A DNA stretch of 6,763 nt from Pseudanabaena sp. UBA1465. GTDB lineage: Bacteria > Cyanobacteriota > Cyanobacteriia > Pseudanabaenales > Pseudanabaenaceae. The stretch spans positions 26,094 through 32,856 of the forward strand of contig DCSN01000020.1 in the NCBI GenBank assembly GCA_002325645.1, read 5' to 3'. This document shows positions 1 to 5,115 of this stretch, in pieces. The notes under the pieces are model-generated. The model worked only from the letters and a program-made list of their open reading frames with translations. It did not search any database and had not been told where the DNA came from. Every line of letters starts with the position of its first letter. The first letter of the stretch is position 1. A program made the position numbers and the translations under genes.

Positions 1-26
1 TCTTTGGGTGGGAAGGGAGTATTAGA

Positions 27-75
27 AACCAAAATATTGGTAGCGCGGCGAAGCTGCGCTACCAATATTTTGGTT
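27..75. repeat. Long perfect hairpin with GAA triloop
   Basis: Arms 27-49 and 53-75 pair over about 23 bp, with one G-T wobble near the tip and the loop GAA at 50-52. The outer part is AT-rich (AACCAAAATATTGG) and the inner part GC-rich (TAGCGC). It could terminate a gene lying left of the window, because the descending arm ends in a short T-rich run. It could equally be a dispersed palindromic repeat. It has the same design (long perfect stem, 3-nt loop) as four other hairpins in the window. The pairing is seen directly; the function is inferred. Confidence 0.7.
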
Positions 76-168
76 CTTTAATTAGGTTTAAATTTATGCC
101 CCTAAATTATGTTAAGATTATAAGCCGTGTGAAAATTTTTAGCATAAGTAAGCGTTAGGGATTAATCC

Positions 169-294
169 ATGAAAGTTGTTAGCTCCCTCAGATCGGCAAA
201 AACTCGCCATAAAGACTGCAAAGTTGTACGTCGTCGCGGCAGAATCTATGTCATTTGTAAGACAAACCCAAAGTTCAAAGCTCGTCAAGGATAA
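169..294 (+). CDS. rpmJ: 50S ribosomal protein L36, zinc-ligand-poor (type B / YkgO-like)
   Basis: This 41-residue gene encodes the smallest protein of the large ribosomal subunit, which sits near the peptidyl-transferase region and helps order 23S rRNA. The start MKVVSSLRSAKTRH, the basic core DCKVVRRRGRIYVIC (residues 16-30) and the ending NPKFKARQG are the L36 pattern, closest to the type B form as in E. coli YkgO. Standard L36 binds zinc through three Cys and one His. Here only Cys17 and Cys30 remain; the first ligand position appears to be His14 and the usual final His is Phe36, so zinc binding is probably lost. An AGGG Shine-Dalgarno at 157-160 lies 8 nt before the ATG. A longer frame overlaps the gene (176-436) but gives a non-protein-like translation. 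Only weak -10-like hexamers (113-118, 119-124) are visible upstream, and no convincing Zur box. Two palindromes downstream separate it from the fibrillin gene. Confidence 0.93.
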   Translation: MKVVSSLRSAKTRHKDCKVVRRRGRIYVICKTNPKFKARQG

Positions 295-317
295 TCAACG
301 ACTTGTCGTTATTTATC

Positions 318-358
318 ATAAAAAAAGAGAGATCGCTAAGCGATCTCTCTTTTTTTAT
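318..358. terminator. Rho-independent terminator of rpmJ, symmetric palindrome
   Basis: Arms 318-336 and 340-358 form a perfect 19-bp stem with loop TAA (337-339). The core GAGAGATCGC is flanked by an A run on the left and a T run on the right, so the transcript ends in a U tract in either direction. It starts 24 nt after the rpmJ stop codon and is its likely terminator. Confidence 0.85.
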
Positions 359-389
359 AAGCAAGGCGGCGCATTGCGCCGCCTTGCTT
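359..389. repeat. GC-rich palindrome directly abutting the rpmJ terminator
   Basis: Arms 359-372 and 376-389 form a perfect 14-bp stem with loop ATT (373-375); the core is GGCGGCGC / GCGCCGCC. It begins at the base after the previous hairpin ends, giving two stacked cruciform-capable palindromes in 72 bp. It may be a second terminator (followed by TTTATTT) or a dispersed palindromic repeat. Its proximity to the fibrillin start (441) also insulates that gene. Confidence 0.7.
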
Positions 390-440
390 TATTTGGGTTT
401 TATATCCTAAGCGAAACTTGCATTGCGATAGAATAGGCGT

Positions 441-1034
441 ATGACTAGTAACACTCGCAAAGCAAATCTCTTCAATGCGATCGCCCCTGTGAATCGCGGA
501 TTGAATATGACTGAGAATCAGCGCAAAGCAGTTTTTTCGGCGGTTGCCTATCTCGAAGAGTTAAACCCAACGCCTGCACCGACGGCAACGCCTGAGTTAT
601 TAGACGGTAATTGGTTGTTGCTCTTTACAACTAGTAAGGAGTTGCTAGGGATTGATCGCTTTCCGCTTTATAAACTAGGTAATATTTATCAGTGCTTGCA
701 GGTCGCTGAAGGCAAAATTTTTAATGTTGCCGAGATCAAGGGTTTGCCATTACTAGGTGGATTGGTCAGTGTCTGTGCCAATTTCTCTATAGTTAATGAG
801 AAGCGCGTCAAGGTAAATTTTGAGCGTTTAGTGGCTGGTTCTCAAACTTTGGTGGGCTATCGGGATGTAAATAGCTTTATCGATACTTTGCGATCGCCCA
901 AGAAATTATTCGCGATCGACTTCCAAATCAAGCGCGAAGATCAAAAGGGTTGGTTAGAAACAACCTATCTTGATCAAGATCTGCGAATTGGTCGTGGTAA
1001 TGAAGGAAATTTATTCGTTTTGAGAAAAGTATAA
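441..1034 (+). CDS. PAP/fibrillin family protein (plastid-lipid-associated)
   Basis: The 197-residue protein spans the whole PAP/fibrillin domain. Family landmarks in order are an N-terminal helix with the NRG motif (residues 18-20), the block PELLDGNWLLLFTTSKELLG (51-70), DRFPLYKLGNIYQC (72-85), EIKGLPLLGGLVSV (98-111), and the C-terminal LDQDLRIGRGNEGNLFVL (177-194). Fibrillins are lipocalin-like lipid-binding proteins of thylakoids and plastoglobules, linked to membrane maintenance and photoprotection; cyanobacterial members are thought to be thylakoid-associated. There is no signal peptide or membrane segment. The ATG at 441 has only a weak upstream Shine-Dalgarno (ATAGG), but starting at Met23 would cut the conserved N-terminal helix, so the first ATG is preferred. 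The gene is monocistronic: palindromes precede it and a terminator follows. The exact fibrillin subgroup cannot be told from sequence alone. Confidence 0.93.
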   Translation: MTSNTRKANLFNAIAPVNRGLNMTENQRKAVFSAVAYLEELNPTPAPTATPELLDGNWLLLFTTSKELLGIDRFPLYKLGNIYQCLQVAEGKIFNVAEIKGLPLLGGLVSVCANFSIVNEKRVKVNFERLVAGSQTLVGYRDVNSFIDTLRSPKKLFAIDFQIKREDQKGWLETTYLDQDLRIGRGNEGNLFVLRKV

Positions 1035-1049
1035 AAAGAATAAAAAAGA

Positions 1050-1080
1050 ATAAAAAAGAGCGCCTTGCGCTCTTTTTTAT
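1050..1080. terminator. Bidirectional terminator between fibrillin and ankyrin genes
   Basis: A 14-bp stem (1050-1063 with 1067-1080) with loop CTT carries A6 on one side and T6 on the other around GAGCGC, so it can end transcription from both convergent genes. The left arm is preceded by two further ATAAAAAGA-like units (about 1030-1050). The hairpin overlaps the TAA stop codon of the ankyrin gene (1077-1079), so the last codons of that gene lie in the stem. Confidence 0.88.
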
Positions 1081-1622
1081 TCACGGGTAGCCCTTCGCAA
1101 AATGGCTACTGTTTCCTCATGTTTACCATCCCATGCCCACATGATCGCTGTCCATCCGTTACGATCTTGAGCATTTAACCTAGCTCCTGAGGCAATTAGC
1201 GATCGCACGATTTCGCTATAACCTTGCCCTGCAGCCCACATAAGCGGAGTCCAACCATATTTGTTGCGTGTATTGGGATTTGCTCCTGAAGCTAAGAGCA
1301 ATCGCACCACATCGGTATGTCCATTCATCGCTGCCCAGAGAATCGGTGTCCAGCCATATTCATCACGGACATTCACATCAGTTGCTTGGGAAATTAGCGA
1401 TCGCACCTCAGCAGTTTTTCCATTTTGAGACGCAATTAGTAACTGTAAGTTGAGGTTCTGTTTGGCAGTTTCTTGTTTTGTCTGTTTACTTAATAAAATA
1501 GGATTTATTGGTGGTTTTTTAGGTACTTCACCTGCATAGACATCTGTATTCACATTACTGTGAATACACAAAATCAAACTGATAACTAATAACAAACTGG
1601 ATCTTCTCAACAAAAAATTCAT
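1077..1622 (-). CDS. Secreted ankyrin-repeat protein
   Basis: The 181-residue precursor starts with a signal peptide: basic MNFLLRR, a hydrophobic core at about residues 8-20, and a probable signal peptidase I site after VYA (residues 28-30), so the mature protein should be periplasmic or exported. A Pro/Lys/Gln-rich linker (about 31-55) leads into four ankyrin repeats: about 57-85, 88-118, 121-151 and a shorter final one to the C-terminus. Three repeats are spaced exactly 33 residues apart and carry GWTPILWAA, GWTPLMWAA and GWTAIMWAW. In these the usual TPLH histidine is Leu or Met and the next residue is Trp (96, 129, 162). Ankyrin repeats bind proteins; the partner is unknown. GGAG (1631-1634 on the minus strand) sits 8 nt before the ATG and supports this start. 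It diverges from the PucC-like gene and converges with the fibrillin gene. Confidence 0.92.
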   Translation of the reverse strand: MNFLLRRSSLLLVISLILCIHSNVNTDVYAGEVPKKPPINPILLSKQTKQETAKQNLNLQLLIASQNGKTAEVRSLISQATDVNVRDEYGWTPILWAAMNGHTDVVRLLLASGANPNTRNKYGWTPLMWAAGQGYSEIVRSLIASGARLNAQDRNGWTAIMWAWDGKHEETVAILRRATRE

Positions 1623-1708
1623 AGATCGATCTCCAAGGTAAATATGGCGATCAGCAAGACCAGATCTAAAACCTGTGACACAAGCTTAGCGCTGCTGAAC
1701 TACTTAAA

Positions 1709-1736
1709 TCGACTAAGACGATTAAGAGTCTATAAA
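1709..1736 (+). promoter_or_regulatory. Candidate promoter for the PucC-like gene
   Basis: TCGACT (1709-1714, 4/6 to the -35 consensus), a 16-nt spacer and TATAAA (1731-1736, 5/6 to the -10) would start transcription near 1743 and give a leader of about 80 nt before the ATG at 1823. It lies in the 200-bp divergent region shared with the ankyrin gene. The match is fair but unproven. Confidence 0.35.
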
Positions 1737-1822
1737 CCTGTTAAAGGATTTAACTAGCGCAATTCTGCGGAAGTTTGGGATAATGGCTTTTTGACTGATT
1801 TTTTAATGCATAATCTCAACCA

Positions 1823-3307
1823 ATGAATAACCAAATTGATACCGTAAATTTAGACGAAAGTGCGCCCCAACTGCCGCCTAAATTGCCACTGATCCAGATG
1901 TTTCGGATCGGTCTATTTCAGATGGGTTTAGGGATTATGTCTTTGCTAATCGCAGGGCTACTCAATCGCATCATGATTAACGAATTGACGATTCCCGCCA
2001 CCCTCGCGGCTGTGTTTATTGCGATGCCTCTGTTTGTCTCGCCAACCCGCGTTTGGTTTGGACAAACTTCCGATGCAAAAACCATATTTGGAACCCATCG
2101 CTCAGGCTATGTCTGGATTGGAGCCGTAATTTTTGCGATCGTTGCTTTCTTAACTACGCAGGTGATGTGGCAATTAGGGCGCAGTCTCCATGAAATCGGC
2201 TGGAATGGTGTCACCTATGGTTGGGCGATCGCCTTAGCAGTGATGTTTGCGCTGTATGGAATGTCCATTAGCCTCAGTTCCACTCCTTTTGCGGCGATGT
2301 TAGTGGATGTTTCCGACGAGGAGGATCGTTCTAAATTAGTGGGGATCGTTTGGTCGATGCTGATGGTGGGTATTGTGATTGGGGCGATCGTCGTTTCTAA
2401 GCTGTTGCAATGTTCAGAAGCTCCACCCAGTAATATTTCCATTTATGCTGATGCTAATAAACTCGCAAAATTGCAAAGCACAATTAACTTTGTATTCACG
2501 GTCATTCCTGTGGCGGTAGTTGGCATATCTCTATTTGCTACCTATGGCATTGAACAGAAATATTCTCGTTATAAATTGCGCGTTGCCGAAAATCATATTC
2601 TCAATGGAACTACTGCCACAGAGGATAAACTCAGTCTTGGTAAAGCTTTAAAGGTATTAACCGCCAGTAAACAGACTGGTTTATTCTTCTCATTTTTGTT
2701 AATGATGACCGTCGGTATTTTCATGCAGGATGCAATTATGGAACCCTTTGGCGGTGCTGTATTTGGCATGAGTATTTGTAAAACCACACAACTCAATGCC
2801 GCTTTTGGTACAGGAACTTTAATTGGATTGAGTTCTTCGGGATTTTTGATTGTGCCACGCCTTGGCAAGCAGAACTCGACTAAACTGGGTTGCTATATGG
2901 TTGCTGGCAGTTGTGGATTATTGTTAATTGCAGGATTCACTCAACAAATTCCCGTATTACAAGCGGCGCTAGCTCTATTTGGATTTGCTTCTGGAATTAC
3001 CACTTCAGGCGCATTGAGCATGATGCTTGACTTGACGGCGGCGGAAACTGCGGGAACCTTTATCGGTGCTTGGGGGCTGTCTCAGGCGATCGCTAGAGGA
3101 CTTGCCACGGTTACAGGCGGTGTGGTGCTAGATATTGGCAAAAAGATATTTAGTGAGTCCAGCACATTAGCCTATAGCTTTGTATTTATCTGTGAAGCCG
3201 CAGTGATGCTAATGGCAGTATTTTTCCTTAGCCGTGTGAATGTTACCGAATTTCGCACCGATGCCAAAAAGGCGATCGCGACGGTATTCGCTAACGAAAT
3301 TGATTAA
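1823..3307 (+). CDS. BCD-family MFS transporter (PucC-like)
   Basis: The 494-residue polytopic membrane protein belongs to the BCD (bacteriochlorophyll delivery) / PucC branch of the major facilitator superfamily, with about 12 predicted hydrophobic segments. Family signatures are FRIGLFQMGLGIMS (residues 27-40), the loop SPTRVWFGQTSDA (73-85), STPFAAMLVDVSDEEDRSK (153-171) followed by GIVWSMLMVGIVIGA, MQDAIMEPFGGAVFGMS (301-317), and MLDLTAAETAG with FIGAWGLSQAIARG (401-426). PucC and LhaA of purple bacteria help assemble light-harvesting complexes and may handle bacteriochlorophyll; cyanobacterial relatives are inferred to act on chlorophyll or chlorophyll-protein assembly in the thylakoid or plasma membrane. 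The length is normal and I see no broken segment. The hydrophilic region at about 243-275 between the two six-helix halves is the usual central loop. The ATG at 1823 has no clear Shine-Dalgarno. The gene converges on the GUN4-domain gene. The actual substrate is unknown. Confidence 0.92.
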   Translation: MNNQIDTVNLDESAPQLPPKLPLIQMFRIGLFQMGLGIMSLLIAGLLNRIMINELTIPATLAAVFIAMPLFVSPTRVWFGQTSDAKTIFGTHRSGYVWIGAVIFAIVAFLTTQVMWQLGRSLHEIGWNGVTYGWAIALAVMFALYGMSISLSSTPFAAMLVDVSDEEDRSKLVGIVWSMLMVGIVIGAIVVSKLLQCSEAPPSNISIYADANKLAKLQSTINFVFTVIPVAVVGISLFATYGIEQKYSRYKLRVAENHILNGTTATEDKLSLGKALKVLTASKQTGLFFSFLLMMTVGIFMQDAIMEPFGGAVFGMSICKTTQLNAAFGTGTLIGLSSSGFLIVPRLGKQNSTKLGCYMVAGSCGLLLIAGFTQQIPVLQAALALFGFASGITTSGALSMMLDLTAAETAGTFIGAWGLSQAIARGLATVTGGVVLDIGKKIFSESSTLAYSFVFICEAAVMLMAVFFLSRVNVTEFRTDAKKAIATVFANEID

Positions 3308-3328
3308 TACTCGGCTCGCACAGTAATC

Positions 3329-3384
3329 TTCGATCAAACGAACCAACAAAAAATAAATTTTTTCTTGGTTCGGGTTTGATCGAA
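3329..3384. terminator. Bulged hairpin downstream of the PucC-like gene
   Basis: Arm TTCGATCAAAC-GAACCAA (3329-3346) pairs with 3365-3384, with a 2-nt bulge (GG) in the right arm. Inside it, A6 (3348-3353) pairs with T6 (3358-3363) around loop TAAA. It starts 22 nt after the stop codon. The U run sits within the stem, not after it, so it is not a textbook terminator. It may still stop transcription or stabilise the 3' end of the mRNA. Confidence 0.5.
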
Positions 3385-3390
3385 AAGCGC

Positions 3391-3492
3391 TGTAGGGATT
3401 GTCGGTAAATGTTGGAGGTTTAGGGCAGAGCATTACCGTAGTTCGAGGGTCTGCAAAATCATAGATTGTGGCGGTAATGCTCTGCCCCTACA
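3391..3492. repeat. Structured intergenic element, possible MITE relic
   Basis: The outermost 7 bp are inverted, TGTAGGG (3391-3397) and CCCTACA (3486-3492). Inside, a perfect 16-bp inverted repeat GGGCAGAGCATTACCG (3423-3438) / 3472-3487 encloses a 33-nt spacer. A second near-copy, CGGTAAATG (3403-3411), could also pair with CATTACCG. Small non-coding palindromic elements with TGTAGGG-like ends are common in cyanobacterial intergenic DNA, hence the MITE suggestion. No target-site duplication is obvious. It carries no ORF of note and lies between two convergent genes. Confidence 0.5.
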
Positions 3493-3595
3493 TAAAAATC
3501 TCTTGGTGACAGGTAACAAAAGCGCTGGAAGGCTAATTATGTAGTAGAAACAGGATTGTAACAAAAGCTTAATATTAGACTGTAATCGTTATCTG

Positions 3596-4303
3596 CTACA
3601 TCTCACAAGTCTCCACGCGAGAGAAGAGACTCCTACACCCACCAACACTCCCCCCCAACTCATAACCACAACTACCAAAACAAGGGAGGCTTGCTGGGAG
3701 GGCGTTTTGGGCGTTTTGGGTGTCATTCATAAATTCAGTATACGACTTCCAATCATCATTTTTTGGATGATACCAACCAACTTCTGCCACAAACTTTATC
3801 CATACTTTTACATCATGTTTACCAATCTCGCCGCCACACTCTAACCAGAATTTTTTCTGAATGCTAAAGCCAAACTTGTTATTACTGTAATGCACCCACA
3901 ACTGATCAATTGTCCGCAAATCTTCACAAGGGAAAATCTCGATTGAATCTTCATCTAGCCAGCCTTGACTATTGGCAACCTTTAGCATCAGTTTCGCCGT
4001 CAGTTCATCCGCCTTGCGCCATTCCTGCGCCTTCAGCAATTCCTCTAACTCGCGATAGTCAATCCCCTTTGCTTTGCTGACAGGTTCCACATTATTCTGT
4101 AATGTGGGCTTTGATGCTGTGGGTACGACAGTTGCAGCAGCAGATTCTTTAAGGTCTAAGCCTTTGCCAGAAGTTTCAATCCCCGTACCCAACAGCTTGA
4201 TTTCACCTTTAGCGCTCTTCTGTCCCGTTGACGATTCGGCAATTTTTGGTGAGATTGCTGTTACAATCCACAGTTCCTCATCACCCCAATCTTGTTCTTG
4301 CAT
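3596..4303 (-). CDS. GUN4-domain protein
   Basis: The GUN4 domain covers about residues 81 to the C-terminus: DYRELEELLKAQEWRKADELT, then WLDEDSIEIFPCEDLRTIDQLW, YSNNKFGFSIQKKF and the closing LFSRVETC. GUN4 proteins bind protoporphyrin IX and Mg-protoporphyrin and stimulate Mg-chelatase, the first step committed to chlorophyll. Cyanobacteria carry extra GUN4-domain proteins of unknown role, and this may be one of them. The first 80 residues (WGDEELWIVTAISPK, then a Ser/Thr/Gly/Ala-rich stretch) look like a disordered linker, unlike the helical N-terminal domain of Synechocystis Gun4, although the total length (235) is similar. I start at the ATG at 4301-4303; an in-frame TTG at 4307-4309 adds two residues but has no better ribosome site. 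A weak promoter (4332-4337 as -10, 4355-4360 as -35, 17-nt spacer) lies upstream. The tail has four Cys and a duplicated 9-mer encoding QNAQNA. Confidence 0.9.
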   Translation of the reverse strand: MQEQDWGDEELWIVTAISPKIAESSTGQKSAKGEIKLLGTGIETSGKGLDLKESAAATVVPTASKPTLQNNVEPVSKAKGIDYRELEELLKAQEWRKADELTAKLMLKVANSQGWLDEDSIEIFPCEDLRTIDQLWVHYSNNKFGFSIQKKFWLECGGEIGKHDVKVWIKFVAEVGWYHPKNDDWKSYTEFMNDTQNAQNALPASLPCFGSCGYELGGSVGGCRSLFSRVETCEM

Positions 4304-4418
4304 TATCAAATTACCGTTTTATCTTTCCAAGATTTTAGCGTATAGATAGACAATACTAAATGCTTGAGTCATAGTGTTTAGGGTGTTTGAGGGGCGATCG
4401 CATATTCAATGGATCTTA

Positions 4419-4994
4419 CTACCAAATTTCTGCAAGGCTCAAAACAAACTCAGGTAAAACATCTTCCCCAGACAGAGAAATTGGATTTTGCAAAACCTCT
4501 TTAGACTTCCCAATCCGATAAACTTCCACTTCCCGATCATTGCGATTAATCAGCCAACCAAGCCTTGCACCATTATCCTGATATTCCTGCATCTTCGCTT
4601 GCGTCACCTTCAAGTTATCGCTAGGCGACATCAATTCAACCACAAAATCTGGACAAATGGGCGCAAACTTTGCCTGTTGTTCAGGCGTTAACGCTTCCCA
4701 GCGTTCTTTCAAAATCCATGAAGCATCAGGTGAGCGATCGCTGCCATTGGGAAGTTTAAAACCCGTTGACGAACCAAACACAAAGCCTAACTTAGTTTTG
4801 CGATTCCAAATTGACAAGTCAGTAGTGATACTAGCACTACGCATCCCTGTACCGCCGACTTCTGGAGCCATAATTGTGATATCCCCTTGAGTATTTCGCT
4901 CAATTCTTAGATCGCTATTTTTGCGGCAAAATTGAAAAAACTGTTCGTCAGTAAGATCGATGACAGACTCTAGGCTGATAGTTAAAGCATCCAT
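4419..4994 (-). CDS. Uma2-family protein (PD-(D/E)XK nuclease-like fold), copy 1
   Basis: The 191-residue protein belongs to the Uma2 family (PF05685), which has a PD-(D/E)XK restriction-endonuclease-like fold and is greatly expanded in cyanobacteria; its biological role is unsettled. Visible motifs, counted from the chosen start, are ELTDEQF-like DLTDEQFFQFC near the N-terminus, RIERNTQGDITIMAPE, the acidic motif SPDASW (Asp90), PDFVVELMSPSD (Asp116, Glu120) and Lys134 in QAKMQEY, followed by GARLGWLIN and the EVYR strand. The putative active-site residues are therefore intact. The start is the ATG at 4992-4994, where family members begin (MDALT), with GAG about 5 nt upstream. A GTG at 5034-5036 would add 14 unlike residues. 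It reads away from the second Uma2 gene and towards the GUN4-domain gene 115 bp downstream, with no clear terminator between. Confidence 0.9.
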   Translation of the reverse strand: MDALTISLESVIDLTDEQFFQFCRKNSDLRIERNTQGDITIMAPEVGGTGMRSASITTDLSIWNRKTKLGFVFGSSTGFKLPNGSDRSPDASWILKERWEALTPEQQAKFAPICPDFVVELMSPSDNLKVTQAKMQEYQDNGARLGWLINRNDREVEVYRIGKSKEVLQNPISLSGEDVLPEFVLSLAEIW

Positions 4995-5081
4995 AGTTCT
5001 CAGTAAATTTTTGAGCCTACATTCCGATGCTATCACAAGCGCTGAGTCAATGTGCTTAAGGGGCGATCGCTAGAAACCAAT

Positions 5082-5087
5082 TATAAT
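5082..5087 (+). promoter_or_regulatory. Perfect -10 box upstream of Uma2 copy 2
   Basis: TATAAT is an exact match to the -10 consensus. The -35 region is poor: the expected window (about 5059-5064) is G-rich and a HIP1 site (5063-5070) occupies the spacer. That fits a -35-independent cyanobacterial promoter. It predicts a start near 5094 and a leader of about 22 nt containing AAAGGTG (5104-5110), a good ribosome site 5 nt before the ATG. Confidence 0.45.
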
Positions 5088-5115
5088 TATGACAGATTAA
5101 CTCAAAGGTGCAGTC

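Noticed and set aside
79..109. Imperfect inverted repeat TAATTAGG / CCTAAATTA upstream of rpmJ as a possible Zur or other operator
   Set aside because: It is AT-rich, has a one-base mismatch in register, and does not resemble the TGATAAT-type Zur palindrome; chance is a sufficient explanation.
176..436. 86-codon frame on the plus strand overlapping rpmJ
   Set aside because: It overlaps the clear L36 gene out of frame, reads through both palindromes, and its translation has no protein-like pattern.
1791..1814. TTGACT with CATAAT just upstream of the PucC-like gene as a promoter
   Set aside because: The spacer is only 12 nt and the start would fall almost at the ATG; the pair at 1709-1736 has better spacing.
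2215..2868. Minus-strand frames (2215-2442 and 2593-2868) inside the PucC-like gene
   Set aside because: They are antisense shadows of a well-conserved membrane protein and have no domain pattern or ribosome site.
3209..3433. 74-codon minus-strand frame over the PucC-like 3' end and the hairpin
   Set aside because: It runs through the palindrome and overlaps conserved coding sequence; the composition is not protein-like.
4074..4349. 91-codon plus-strand frame antisense to the GUN4-domain gene
   Set aside because: It mirrors the low-complexity N-terminus of the real gene and has no recognisable homology pattern.
4995..5036. GTG start at 5036 giving a 14-residue N-terminal extension of Uma2 copy 1
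   Set aside because: Family members begin at the MDALT-like position, the extension is unlike the family, and the ATG at 4992-4994 has its own GAG ribosome site.
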